A DNA stretch of 64,000 bases. It comes from Udeniomyces pyricola (Eukaryota > Basidiomycota > Tremellomycetes > Cystofilobasidiales > Mrakiaceae). Under the pieces are notes generated by a model, which saw only the letters and a list, made by a program, of their open reading frames with translations, searched no databases and was not told where the DNA came from. The first letter of the stretch is position 1. Each line of letters begins with the position of its first letter. Shown one piece after another: positions 51,284-63,863 of this stretch. Where the stretch lies: assembly GCA_039545295.1 (NCBI GenBank), contig BCIK01000014.1:166976-230975 (forward strand), read 5' to 3'. The position numbers and the translations under genes are program-made.

Positions 51284-51604
51284 TTGAGACGGGCTGAGAG
51301 GGTATTGACCAATGTAGGGTGAGTGACAAGTTAACAGGGATCGATCTAACGTCAGATCGTCAGACAGCAGTACGGCCAGTTAACAGTAGTTGCCGGAGGG
51401 TGACTGTCGTTGTTGCTGCGGTTTCGAACAGGAAACAGGAGAGGGTCTAGCCCTCGTTTGGTTTTGAGTTTGATGAGCTTCGATTCGTCTTCCCTTCCTC
51501 TTCATCATCAACCTGGCATTCCCATCCATCCTTCCACCAGCTGGCATCATTTCAACCCATCCCTTCCGTCTACTTCTCTCTTCCTCTCCTTGCTTGACGG
51601 TGTC
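51284..51604. promoter_or_regulatory. Compact bidirectional promoter of two membrane-protein genes
   Basis: The 321-bp gap separates divergent starts. The plus half is CT-rich just before the Tvp38 start; an upstream in-frame ATG at 51473 would shorten the gap to 189 bp. No specific motif was identified. Confidence 0.45.
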
Positions 51605-54210
51605 ATGTCCCACCCGACACTCACCCTTACCCATCCCTCCCCCATCCGCCAAACCTCAATTTCCTCCTTACCTGCGCCCTCGACGAATGGAAACTGTCCC
51701 CTCACTACATCATCTTCATCCCCTTCGTCTCCTTCCAAACATGCTCCTATACCTGTCCGACGGGCTCTACCCCCGCTCACCATTGACGATCACCTCTTTT
51801 CCCATCCATCCAGCGATGAAGGCTCCATCTCCTTTTCAACCACCGCTTCGCCAACGACGCAGTCGACCCAACCACATCATCGATCGGCCTCCCCCATCAG
51901 CCGCTACCGGACCACTTCCCCCAGCAGTACAACCAACAGTCCAGCCGGCATCACCATCCATCACTACCACCGCGACTCTGATTCACCCTCAAGAGGTCCC
52001 TCGCGCCCGTCCACGCCGTCATCGCATCTTCGTCATTCGCACGTGCCAAGCTCCTCCTCGCTGCCCTCCCTCGTCGCACCGCCTCTCCGTCCAAGCTCCT
52101 CGGGCGCTCACCGTCAGGTCCCTAGTCGGCCTGCCCTTCATTCTTATCACTCCCATACCGTCACTGCACCAAGGACGGGCTTCTTAGCGCGGTTCTTTGA
52201 TGAATCAGGTCGGTTCCGCGTTCCTGTGGCGGCGACGCCCTACATCCCCTTTCTCGTATGGGGCGCGACCTCTCTCGGATTCGTCCTCGCCTTTACGTTC
52301 TGGCGGACGGAGCTTTTCCAAGGTGAGCTTGAGTTGAACGAGCAGAATCGCCTTCGTCGCAGCATATATGCGTACTTTTCAAGCCCTTGGGCGTCGACAC
52401 GACCCCCGATAAACGTTGCGGCCAACGCCGCCAAATTCGATATTTCTCCCCTGGTGCCCCCCTGGCTTCCTGCCTGTTCGGACCGGTGCCCTAACTGGGT
52501 GTCGCCATTGTCCTTCTCTACACAGGACTGGACGATCTTTCTGCTCACCTGAACTCGCAAGGCACCCTCGGCAAACTCGAAATGGGTAAGTAGTTAATTC
52601 GGTCCATCTATATCTCGCAGTCGCCTGTCCACGTGGGGAACAAGGCAAGGTAAAAGAAAGAGAGCGAGAGGAAAAGAGGCCGATCGGCTCTGAATTGACT
52701 GCGAATCTTTTGCTCCCCTCCTCGTGTCTTTATCGTTTCTTCTTGCAGGTTTCCTCATCTTTCTCACGACAATTCCACCCCTCCCATTGTACTCTACTCT
52801 CATTGTCTTGTCGGGCTACTCATTTGGCGCTTGGAATGGTTTCGTCATCTCCTACGTGTCTGCGCTCGGAGTGAGCCCCCCCCCCCCCTTCTACTGCTCT
52901 TTCCATTTTAAGTCCCGGTGATCTATGTACTGACATACTTTGGTACGAACGACGCCTGATTGTGCGTGTATTAGGGTGCTGTCATTGTCTTCTTGCTCTC
53001 GAGATTCCTGTTTCGCCCTCGGATGATTAGCCTGTACGTTCGCCTTCTTCAGAACACAAGCACATCGTATACTTAGCCTGAGCCGGCCTTCTCCGATGCG
53101 CCTTTTTTCTCTTCGACCTTGCTTCCTTATATACTACCATCTGACCACTACCTTTCCTCACGACCATGACTTCCTATCGCAACACTAGACTTTCAAGGTC
53201 GCCTTCTTTGGCACGTGTCATCACTGCGATTGAGCGCAAGCCGTCCTTGCTATTCCTTATCCGCCTGGCAGTCAGTTTGGGCAGCAAGAACCCTTTCTTG
53301 GTCTCTACCCGATTATCCCCTGTTGGTAATGAGCCGATGGTCTGATATCACTCCTTTGCTCTATACTCTCTCGGTCACAGCCCTATCCTTACAACCTACT
53401 CAACACGCTCCTCGCCTCGAGCCGGACTCTGACGACGACCAGCTACACCCTAATCACCGGCATCAGCCTGCTCAAACTCATGTAGGTCATATCGCATCTG
53501 ACAGCTATTGGTCAAAGTTTTGGGCATCTTTGTTGATTAACGCTGAGTCACCTGTTGTATCCCGTCTCGATTGTAGTATCCATACCACGATCGGTTCGAC
53601 GATTCGTGACTTTTCCGCTCATGCTTCTACATCTTCTTCATCTTCCCCTCCTTCCTCCTTGCCCTCTTCGATCGACTCGTCCGACCCTGCCTCAACCGAG
53701 ACCGAGGCTCGCGGCGAACTCCTCCGTAAAACCTGGGCCGTCATTGGCATCACCCTCTGCATTGTCCTTTTTATCTATCTCACCATCGTCGCTCGACGCG
53801 CTGTAGACGACACGACCCTCATGAGCGGAGGATCGTCGGCAGGCTCTTCAAGAGCGGCTTCACCGAGATACAGAATCATTCCGTTAGCAGATCTGGACGA
53901 GAGCGAGCAAAGACATGGGTGGAGCCGCGACGATGATAGCAGTGGTGGTGGTGGGGCAGGGCAGGAAGGCGCAGAAGAAATGTCGGAGCTGGACAAAAGC
54001 ATGGAAAGGGGCAGGTTTCTGTCGAGAGAGATGAGGCTGGATCGATCGACATTTGTTGCCTCGTCTGGAGAAGGAGAATTGTCAGGTGGAGTAGGAGGGA
54101 GTGGGGGACCAAGGATGTCGATCAGTGGCATCGAGGATTTTGTGGGGTTGGGAGGTGATGGGAAGGCATCGTCTGGAGCGTTTGGTAGGATGCTCGAGAA
54201 ATCGTCGTAA
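51605..54210 (+). CDS. Tvp38/TMEM64 family (VTT/DedA) Golgi membrane protein
   Basis: A member of the SNARE-associated Golgi protein family (VTT domain), related to yeast Tvp38 and human TMEM64/TMEM41B, several of which move lipids between leaflets. Seven exons sum exactly to 591 residues: 51605–52322, 52526–52585, 52749–52870, 52975–53033, 53189–53270, 53381–53481 and 53577–54210. After a 200-residue Ser/Pro/His-rich N-terminus comes TPYIPFLVWGATSLGFVLAF, then the core: FLIFLTTIPPLPLYSTLIVL, SGYSFGAWNGFVISYVSALG, GAVIVFLLSRFLFRPRMISL and RKPSLLFLIRLAPYPYNLLN. A final TM (WAVIGITLCIVLFIYLTIVA) precedes a 120-residue charged tail. An in-frame ATG at 51473 is an alternative start. The third intron begins GTGAG followed by thirteen Cs. 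Confidence 0.92.
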
Positions 54211-54806
54211 ACAAAGACCACAAAGTATCGTCGGTTCTGATGCATAGACCATGGGTCCCCTGAAGGAAGACAACAGCAAGTGTAGCAGGATTGCATATCA
54301 TCTACTTTTTCTTTCGATTCTGTTTTATTTTTATTCTGTTGGTTCGAGTTTGTTTCGCTTTTCTTTCTCCTTGTTGCCCTATTCTTCTGTGATCCTCTTT
54401 TTTTCTTTTTTTTTTTCTTTTTTCTTTTTGTAAGAAGCGCAACAGTCGGAGTAGTGCCTTCTTCCGCTTGTCGATCTCTTTTGCGCGTTGTCTTTTGCCG
54501 ATCTTTTAACCCATATTGTTGTATGCTCGATTGCGATGGTTCTGCATTTCGATGAGATGTCTCAGGCTTAAAGACAAGGACATGAGTGGAGCTAGGCTGG
54601 GCTATGTAGCGACGAAACTCAGCGGAGCTTCAAACGTCGGCGATATCAATGCTGGATCCAGGCATAAATACGAGACGTCTGCCCTGTGAGATGCCGTCCC
54701 GAGTCCCGAGCGAAGAAACGTGCAATTGATCGACTGCACTCCACCGTCCAACATCCCCTTTCTATCCGCCCATCTGACCTAGCTCCCACCTCCTCCGTAC
54801 GTTGTC
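54211..54806. other. Intergenic
   Basis: Tvp38 3' flank, with a T-rich stretch at 54300–54430, and the promoter of the CBS gene. No gene is supported. Confidence 0.5.
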
Positions 54807-55990
54807 ATGCTCACCCCAACCCAGTCCTCGATCAGCCTTCAAGCACTTGCTGCCAAGTATCGAGGAGCAGTCATCGAGGTCAGTAGAGTCTGATGATCGT
54901 TCTCGAGAGGGTCTTCTCCCTAAACATCTCCTTCGTTAGAATCTGGACAGCGATAGGCTGATCGTGCGATCTCATGGTAATACAGGATCTTCAACTTCCT
55001 CCTGCTGTTTCGCTCTCGCTCTCTTCGTCTGTAATGGATGTTTTACAACTTGGATACGAGAGGGAGTTTGATCAGATTCCGTGAGTAAACGAGTACATGG
55101 TGAAGAAAAGCCTATCACTTGATATGGCTGGGACTCTCACCATCATCAGCGTCATACTTCGAGGGGTAGTTTTCGCTGACCTGATCACCTCTCTTTTGCT
55201 CCGGTCCTTGTGTGCAACAATCATCGATGACAGCGTCTTGAGTGACCCCAAGCCAAATGCTCCCAGACGTCCGCTGGGTTGGGTCGATGTCAAGCAACTC
55301 AAGAAGAAAGTCGAAACGGGATCCGTTTCGACCGTTCGTGTCTTTTCGTATCTTTATCTGACCTAATTTCGTCCCCTGACTTGACTATTCTCGTCCGGCT
55401 TCAACCATGCCACGAGGGGAATATCGAAGCTTACGGGTCGCTCTGTTCTGTTTCTTGGTCGTTTGGTTTGGTAGGATGACGCGATTCGGCGACATCACTA
55501 TCGCTTCGCAACCACGTCCCCTGCCAGTCAACCTGCTGAAGTTACTACCCCTTCGGACTCATCTGCTTCATCGTCACTATCGCCGCGAGAATACACAATT
55601 CTGACGCCTATGACGCCTCTGGCGGAGCTCGAGAGGTTTTTTGAAACGACAAAAGTCGCTTTTGGGTTGGGTACGTCAATTGAGGTTCTTGTGCTGGTGC
55701 TCTTGATCGGGACCACAAGCGGCGCAAAAATCGCGCGGTTGGTGTTGACTTTTTGTGTCTTTTTCTTTTCTCTCAATGAAGTAACGGATGAGAAGAGGAA
55801 ATTCGTGTACGGTGTTGTGACGCCGACGGATCTGCAGGTTCGTCTTGTCTCTGGTTGCCGTGCTTGAGATTGTACGGAGGATACGGGATACTGATGGCCA
55901 CTACGCATTGGTGTCCTCGTGGATATGCTGCAGACGTTCGTCTCCCGGCGGAATGGCCAGGGATCCGTGTCGTCTGAGGTTGCAGCTTGA
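54807..55990 (+). CDS. Two-CBS-domain protein (191 aa)
   Basis: CBS pairs bind adenosyl ligands and act as energy or nucleotide sensors. Six exons sum exactly: 54807–54878, 54986–55080, 55234–55333, 55475–55670, 55782–55837 and 55934–55990. The first CBS half reads SSSVMDVLQLGYEREFDQIP then VLSDP and PLGWVDVKQLKKKVETGSV; the second reads YTILTPMTPLAELERFFETT, KVAFGLVTDEKRKFVYGVVT and PTDLQTFVSR, the typical VTDxxGxxxGVVTxxDL closing motif. The pair makes up nearly the whole protein, with no catalytic or channel domain fused. Two donors are GTTCGT. Small stand-alone CBS proteins exist in fungi but their role is mostly unknown. Confidence 0.82.
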
Positions 55991-57079
55991 AGTCTACAAC
56001 CAAAAAAGGAACAGTGGTTGGGATCGATCTCCAAGTGATTATATATATGCGCCCCATCACAGGTCAGGACAAGCGAAACGAGTCTTCAGGTATGCAGGCG
56101 TGTGATTAAGGTTTCCCTGCCTTACGTGTGCGTGGAAACAAAGAGGACCCAGGGGAGAGCAGGTGATGACAAAAGGTGTAGCTGTGCATCGCAAAAGCTA
56201 GAAGATATGTATATACCTGACGGCAAGAATCACGGCGGCGACAAGACAATCGGTGTTAGTGATCGATCTGCTATTGGTGATTTTCGCATACAGCGTTGAG
56301 CTTGCCGGCATTACCAATCAGCTGCCACGCCATGAAATCGACGTGACACAAAATTTACATGGAGAACGAACGAGGGCATTCCTTACAGTAACAGATATTG
56401 AAGTACCGAAGCCCAGACCTGGTGCTACTAGGACCAAGGTCGGCCCCGGATTGAGCTCGAAGGCGGCGCGCTCGATGCGCCCGATCGCGAAAGGCTTATG
56501 GCCGGCTTAGACTTGGGCAGGACGAGGATCAAAAAGGGACCGAAATTTATTTGTATATATAGATGAAAGCTAAGGCGGTACGTAGGGGATAGATGATCAT
56601 CGATCAGGATGATAGTATGTGCATGATGATCAGCTGGACGAGCGTTGAACGTTGATCGTAAGCGCTGATAAGCGTCGATGATCAGATATGATGAGCGCAT
56701 GAGATCAGCGTATGATCAAATGATGAGCGCGAGGATAATGAGCGTAAGAATTGAGATCCGCGCAAGATGAGCACATTATGAAATCCCACACGCGTTTGAC
56801 AAGAACCGGTAACGGAGCGTCGTTCCTTTCCTCCGTCATTAATCATTCTTTCCGGCCAAGGCTCGGCCCCCCCGCATGTTTCGATTGGAGACGTGGCCTG
56901 TCACTTCGCGCCCACCCGTTTCCTCACCTCCTCAATCAGCGCCAGCCATATTATTATCACCCGTACACCCTCAGTCCCTCCCTCATCATCTGTCGTTTCT
57001 GCTCTAGCTGTCTATCCAGGCCCTCCTATATTCGCCCTTATTCCCTTCCTCCGTCTTTGTCCGATATCTTTTGTGTGCC
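55991..57079. other. Intergenic region with degenerate tandem repeat
   Basis: Upstream of the LisH gene. It contains the GATGA/GATCAG repeat described separately and, at about 56840–57075, a CT-rich leader ending at the LisH start. No gene is supported. Confidence 0.55.
56595..56770. repeat. Degenerate tandem repeat of GATGATCAG/GATGAGCG units
   Basis: About fifteen imperfect 9–14-nt units built on GATGATC, GATCAG and GATGAGCG follow one another across 175 bp in the LisH gene's upstream region. Confidence 0.7.
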
Positions 57080-60000
57080 ATGTCTCAGCTGGGATCAGCC
57101 CCGTCGGGTCAACTGCCCCATCATCAGCACCAACCGCCGCCGCCTTCGTCAGTTTTCTACCAACAGCAGGCCCCCCATCAGCTCCAGCAGCCACAACAAC
57201 AGCAACAACAGCAGCAGCAGAAGCAGCAGCATCAACAACAACATCAACAGCAGCAGCAACAGCAACAGCATGGTCAGCCCTATCATCCCTCCCAGACCCA
57301 ACCACAACCTTCATATCCACCTCAAATCCAATATCAACAGCAGCAGCAACCGCTGCCGCATCATCAGTCCCATCCTCCTTCTGTTTATCGACCCAAGCCT
57401 ACTCCCAATCAACAACAGCAGCAGCAGCAACCACCGCCTCACCAGCTGCAGCAACCACCAGGTCCTCCTGCAGGCAAGCAGCAGCAGCATCCACAACCTC
57501 AGCATCTCCAACAATCTCCCCAGTATGCTCCTCCACATCCACCGACGTCGCGTTTGCCACTACCACGTCCTCTGCCCCAGACACAACCGAATCCACCGAC
57601 GTCACACCACCCTGCACCCTCGGGGATTGGCCCTCCTCCGCAACGAGACGCGTGGAAAGGCTCCTCGATGCTTGACCTCTACATTGTCGATTATCTCTCC
57701 AAGCGAGGCTTCTCCGCGTCGGCTCAGTCCCTCGTCAACGAGAGCAATCTACAGGAGACCAAGGTGCCCATCGATGCGAGGCAAGGGCTGCTCTATGAGT
57801 GGTGGACCGTCTTCTGGGAGCTCTTCTCGGCGAGACATAACGATGATGGCGCGAGAGACGCCAAGGTCTACGTCCAGGTTCGTCCCCGCGTTGCGATGTG
57901 GCTTATGAGCCCATGAGCCCGGACCGGATGGTCTTGGGATCCATGGGATGTGGACATTGTTACCTCCCTCCTGTTTTGGTGGCAAAGTCATAATCAAGAC
58001 CGAGGGAGGGACAGATCATAAGAAGCAAGAATCTTTCGAAACGTGTATCATCGCGTATCGTGAACGCATCGCGTCGAGCTCTGAACAATCTCTGAGGGCT
58101 GAGTCTGACTCTGCGTATCTTGCCTCCTCACTTACATCCAGAGCGTGCCTCCGCCAGCCCCGACGACGCAGACCAATTTTCTCCTCGACCATCCCTCTCT
58201 GAATGGGTCTTTGGCCGGCATGATGGGTGCGAAACACGCCCCTCGTCGGAATGTTTCCCAACCGGTCCCAAACCCACACCTGCGCGTGTTTAACGGTGAA
58301 ATCGAGGCGCCAGCTGGTAACGGAGGAATTCCCCGCTCTGCTTCGGCTCCTCAACCACCTCTTCCTCCATCGACATCGAAAGTAGGGGCTCAGATTCGAG
58401 GAGGACCAGGAGGAAACCCATCGACGTTCTCACCCCACCCGCTGAGTCAAAGTCAGTTCCAATCGAGCCCGCACGCCATGTCCCCCCAGCAGCATTCGGG
58501 TCCGTTCGTACCGCCGGTGTTGGCGGCAAATGGAGGATCGGTTGCGCAGCGAGGGATCTCTGCTGGATCGGGGATACCCCTTGCACCTCCTGCTTCTTCT
58601 GCCCCGACTGCTGGGACTGGACTTGGAGCACCGAGGTTTCTACAGCAGCAACCGACGTCCATGGCGATGACTAGTCCAATCCCCGATAGAACGTCGTCGT
58701 CGGGGACACACGGACAAATGGTGAGTTTCGTCCTTCCTCAGGTTCTCCTTGCCAGTCCGTTTCCTCTCAGGATCAACTTGTGTTTGGGCTCCATCTGACC
58801 GTCGTTCTGATGACTATTGTGGACTTGTGACAGCAACACCCCTCATCTTTTCCCTCGGCTCAGAGTCAAGATTCTGAATCTCTTACCCAACAGCAGCATC
58901 AACAACAGCAGCAGCATCAACAACAACAACAGCAGCAGCAGCATCAACAGCAACAACATCAGCAGCAACAGCAGCAACAGCACCAGCAGCAACAACCACA
59001 AACGCTTCAAATTCCATCCCAACCTCGTCCTCAACCTCCGCAGGCCAACCAGATGCAGCTTCACCAAGCTCAACCTCCTGTCCCTCCGACCCCGACGTTT
59101 GTCACACATCCCCCCCCAGCTTCCCCGCCTGGCGCTCTGCAGCAACAGCGCCACCCGCCCCCTGGCATGGGCGGCGGTCCCGGAGGCGGAGCAGCGAATG
59201 GAACGGGTGGATTGACACCGTACCATTATGAGCAGTTGGGGTTGAAACCACAGATGGTTATGCCTGGATTGGTTCTTCGCGTTCTGGATAAGGTTGGGTT
59301 GGGAGGCGGAAGAGATCTGTTGAGTTTGTCACCAGAAGAAAAGGTTTGTCCCCTCTGGAATTTCCTCTTGGTTGTTTCTATATGCTTCCCTTTTGGCGTC
59401 GTCTTTGCTCATGTCACCCTGATGCATCGATGCATCCTCTTGAAACCGCTCGACCGCCAACCTCGATTGCTTATTCCCATGTCCACAGGGTCTGTTTTTC
59501 CAGACGTATCACCAAGCATGGTCGCATCAGCAGCAGGTCCAACAACATCGTATGGCTCATGCCCAAGCCAATGCTCAACGATTGGCTGCGGCGTCGAGCG
59601 CATCGGGAGCTGCACCCCCTCCCCTTCAGCCTCAACCCACCAACGGTGCTATGAACGCGCAGCGGATGAGGTTCGTCATGCCCAAGACCCCAAGGACTTG
59701 ATAGTGGGAGACGACATAGGAGCGACAAGGAAACTTAGGGTGTTTGAGTATTAACGCTTGCTTTGGTTTCTTCTCGTTTTTTTTTTTTTACTTTTTCTTT
59801 TCTTCGTGTTTCTGCCTTCTCCTTTCGGTCGATTGTGCCTTTGCAGGAATGCTGGAACAACGGCCGTGGAAATGCAGCAACTCCAAGCCTTGGAATTGTC
59901 AAGGCAAGCCCAGCAGGCTCAACAGCTTCAGGCTCAACAGCAGTCCTTCGCTGTAAGTGTATATCGTCCATTTCTGTACCGATGGGTCCGTGTACGGTTG

Positions 60001-62021
60001 CTCATGTCCGTATGTTTTGATTCTCTTTCGCATGTGTGTGCTGGGCGCTTTGATTCGATCGACGTTGGTATAGCACAATGCCAAACGTAGTTTGAGCCCT
60101 CCTCCTTCGGCAGGAGACTCGACCCCCACCGATGCCGTGGGACAGGAAAAAAAGAGAGCAAGAAAGTCTCTCGTCAATGTACGCTTGCTATTTCCAACCA
60201 GTCTGATTGATCTGTTGGGAGGCAATCTTGCTCACTCTCAGTTGTTTGTCTATCTTTGCCTTTTTTTTTGGTAGCAGAATCATCGACTTCCCCAACAACA
60301 ACCGCTGCCCAATGGCACTCCTTTGCTCTCTCCTCACCTCAATCAACCCGCTCATCTTCGATCGGTTTCCCACCCTCACCATTCGAACCCGTCATTCGAA
60401 ACGGGTTCTTCGCCGAATACAAACGGGACGAGACCCGGTGTCCGGACGCGCGTGACAAATGGGAGCAGTCAGGCGGGCGCGGTCTCGACGGCGACGACGG
60501 CGGAAAGTCCGAGAGGGACAATGACCGCGGCTCAAACGGTGTCGCGATCGGCCTCAGGCAGAGTGCGTTGCGGCTTGGTTCTTTGTCTTCTCGTGGCATT
60601 CCTTTTCGTCGTTGGATTACTGATATCGTCTTCTCCTCTATATTTCCATTTCTGTCAACTGAACGGATGTCTAACTGACCGCGTTTGTATCATTTTGAAC
60701 GTGTCATCTTGTCTGGTAATCCATATAGCGTCAGCAACCCCTTGCTCCACACATAGACGTTCCCTCTCCGGCATCGTCCGGCCGACTTCCTCATCCGAAC
60801 GCTTCGCCTGCCATGGGCTCGACGTCCATGCAACATTCCACTTCCTCGAACTCGGCCTTTAAATCCGGAGGGAACGCGATTCCTATTCAGGCGACGATCC
60901 CGTCGACGCTTTATCAGCCGGCTGGAACATCAGCAGCCGCTTCGCCGCATCAGAGATCCACCGGAACGCCAGCGGGAAGTCCGCCGGGTGGAGGTGCAGA
61001 AGGAGGAACCGATATGGTCCAATTACGCCATCCACAACAACCACCGCAACACCTTCATCAGCCACCTCAACAACAACAACAACAGCACCATCATCATCAC
61101 CCGTTGTCATCCCAATCTTCTTCGACTACCAACCTTCATCATCATCTTTCCCCCGCGGCTGCACCTACGCCTTCTTCCATCCTTTCCGCTGCGTCGCCTC
61201 TTCCACCAACCCAACAATCCGTACAAGCCTCTCCCTTGCCTCCTCATTCGTCTCAATTAGCCTCGGATTCTTCGGATCCCTTTGGTACTCTCGGAATGTC
61301 ACGACATTCGTCCTCCCATCATCATCAGCTTGGCCCGCCACTCCTTCATCCTCAGTCAGGAGATTATCAGCCGTTTGATTCGGCCATGATGGGAGGAGGA
61401 GGAAGTGGTGGTGGGAATGATGAAGGTGAAGGGTTGGGGTTCGATGGACTCGATTTATCTCCGTTGGATAACGGAAATCTTCTGCATCATCATCATCAAC
61501 AACAGCAGCAGCAGCATCATCATTATCATTCTCTTCACCATCATGCATCGGATTTGGAAGGTTCGATTGGTTCGACGCTCAACTCGACGACGACGGCGAC
61601 GCATCATCCTCCGAGTGGGGAGATTTTGGAAGGCCTAGAGGGGTTAGGGGATGGTTTGGGCATGAGTGGGTTTGATTTCGATTTGTGGATCGGAGGTGAT
61701 TTCGGAGGGACTGGAGGTGGAGGAAGTGGGGCAGTCGATGGAGGAGAAGAAGGGTTAGATCTAGAGGGAGGAGGTGGCGATGGGGAAGGGGAGGGAGTGA
61801 GTACGACGGAAGAAGGAGGTGAGATGTTGTTGAAGAAGACGGATCGACTTGGTGAGGATCTAGATGTGGAGAGAGCGAATAAGGGTGGTGAAGGTAGTAT
61901 GGGTGGGAATAAAACGGAGACTGGCGTCGCTGGAGGTGGTGGTGGGGCTGGAGGGAGGAAGGAGGAAGAAAAGAAAGGAGACAGGGGAAGCGGAGGAGGG
62001 CCAGGGAGGAAAGAGGATTGA
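57080..62021 (+). CDS. Flo8-like LisH/LUFS transcriptional regulator, Gln/His-rich
   Basis: Eight exons sum exactly to 1285 residues: 57080–57877, 58142–58720, 58834–59343, 59489–59670, 59847–59952, 60074–60178, 60278–60562 and 60729–62021. The N-terminal 190 residues are Gln/His/Pro-rich with polyglutamine runs. The LisH/LUFS module lies at about 194–265: WKGSSMLDLYIVDYLSKRGF, SASAQSLVNESNL, and LLYEWWTVFWELFSARHNDD. This plan matches yeast Flo8, Aspergillus Som1 and plant LEUNIG/SSBP-type co-regulators, which act through LisH dimerisation in adhesion, filamentation or morphogenesis programmes. The rest is low-complexity with further Gln/His runs, a basic KKRARKS motif (possible NLS) at about 60160, and a Gly/Glu-rich acidic C-terminus. 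No classical DNA-binding domain was seen. The family is well supported by the LisH/LUFS module; the exact orthology is inferred. Confidence 0.88.
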
Positions 62022-62893
62022 GACAATCCTCAATTTGCCTATCGAGACAAGTGAGGCAGGGGGGGGGGGGGGGGGGGGGGAGGGGAGAATTATCTCGGAC
62101 CTCCCTCTTTTCTTTTTCCCACAGCTGTCTTGATTTCGGTCCCAGCTCGCTTTCTCAAAGGCTGGAGAAACCTTGACCTACTTGCTTCTCTCGTCAAGAG
62201 ACAGTCAGTTATCTCCTTTCTCTCACACTTATCAAACTATCGACCGACACATCTCTACTCTCCTCCCCCCCCCCCCCCTCCCCATCAATTTCGTTCATTC
62301 GTTCATTCGTTCATTCATTTTTTTCTTCTTCGCTTTTTGTTTTCTTCTTCATCACAGACTTTAACGCTGTTGTTGTTGTGTCTCTTTCTATTATTGTCGA
62401 CCTCCACCTATTTTATTTTTTTCTTAATCTATCTACCATGTCATTCGTCACCATCACCATCACCATCATCATCATCATTAACATCTCTCTCTCTGACACA
62501 CTTTCCTTGCTCTCATTGATATCTATCATACCCATCTGTCAATCCTATGATGTTACATATATTCTCCCTTCTTTTCCTTCTTTTCTCCTTTTCTTCGCCT
62601 CGATATCTTTCTCTTTTCTTTCCTTTCTTTGTCCACTCTCCCACTCTCTCTCTCTCTCTCTTTTTTTTCCTCCTAATCTCTAGCTACTACTTTAATCCAC
62701 CCTTTCCGATCAGGTCGTCCCTTTTCTCTCTCTCTTTTTTTTTTTTTTTTTTTTACGTCTTCTTCTGCTTTTGACATCTTCTTTGTATATCCCGCGTAAG
62801 TAGCTTCTCCTATCGATACTCCAATCCGGCCCAATCAATAACTACATCATATGTATCTCTTCCTTGATGAGTTCACAGTTCATACTCAAGTGT

Positions 62894-62966
<73 letters not shown>

Positions 62967-63748
62967 GGGAGAGGGGGGAGGGCTTAGACGAGTTGTTGTC
63001 TCATGTTGCCACCCTGATCTGAAACCATGTAGTACCAATATTAGATCTAGCTATAGCAGATGATGATCGGCCCCAGTGACGGCATGACTCATGAAGGAAC
63101 GTTGAATTCGGAGAATTGCGTCATATGTGATCTTGCTCACGTTCGTCAATTCGAACGATACGACGGCCAGAACGAANGGGGAAGGGGGGGGGGGGAGAGA
63201 GAAGGATGCAGGTACCCTTACAAAAGAACGTTTGGGATGAAGAGGGACTGACGTCGCCGGTCGATCAAGGGGGAGGAGAGCCGAGGGCTCTTTCAATGAG
63301 ACTGAACTACGCGAACTCGACGCGCGCAAGTGAACAGCTGGTTTGGAAGGGAGAGGGGGGAGGGAGGGGGGGAAGCAATAAGAAGACCGAGGAAAGTTCT
63401 ATGAGGAGCTAAAAGAGAGTAGGGACGGATCGAAAGGGGTGGAGGGAAGAGAGGTCGTTGGCATGAGAATATCGAGAACCAAGTCGGATACGTCACGTCG
63501 TCGTCCATGGCTTGTCGAGTCGTGGCGAAGCAGAGAAATGTAGGTGGAAATTGCAACAGGAATTTAAAGCAAAGAAACGCAAAAGCAAAGCAAAGGAAAG
63601 AGATTGAGGGAGAAAGAGAACAAGTCCTACTGGTCCATGTCTGGTTTGAAGCGTGTGCAATAAAAGGGCGATGAGATGACTGAGTAAGTGAAATGAAGGG
63701 TTTTGAATGCGATGTGAGTCCCATGGTGTTCCAGGGGCGAGGAAGAAA
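62022..63748. other. Gene-poor stretch with long poly-G
   Basis: LisH gene 3' flank, CT-rich over 62210–62760, with G runs at 62060–62080 and 62895–62965 and a single N at 63177. No gene could be supported before the terminal exon at 63749. Confidence 0.5.
62895..62965. repeat. 71-nt poly-G tract
   Basis: An uninterrupted run of 71 G in non-coding sequence. Confidence 0.95.
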
Positions 63749-63863
63749 TTAGAGGAAGGCGGTAAACCCAACGGCGACGGAAATGAGGGCGGCGGCAACA
63801 GAGGAAGAGGAAAGCGAGTAAAGAGCGAAGGCTGAGCTGGTGTCTGAGGAGTTACTAGAGGCA
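63749..63863 (-). CDS. Probable last exon of a GPI-anchored secreted protein (partial)
   Basis: On the minus strand an acceptor ATAATAG at 63864 opens a frame ASSNSSDTSSAFALYSLSSS followed by SVAAALISVAVGFTAFL and TAA at 63749. A Ser-rich stretch with small residues followed by a C-terminal hydrophobic tail is the usual form of a GPI-attachment signal on fungal cell-wall proteins. The rest of the gene would lie beyond the right edge, so the protein cannot be identified. An intron with a long T run sits immediately upstream (63890–63908 on the plus strand as A). Confidence 0.4.

Noticed and set aside
53215..53580. Readthrough frame before the last exons of the Tvp38-like gene
   Set aside because: It spans two introns; the conserved blocks PYPYNLLN and the VTT core are recovered only after splicing in other frames.
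57012..57320. Val/Ala-rich minus-strand frame opposite the polyglutamine region
   Set aside because: It is the antisense shadow of CAG/CAA repeats in the LisH gene.
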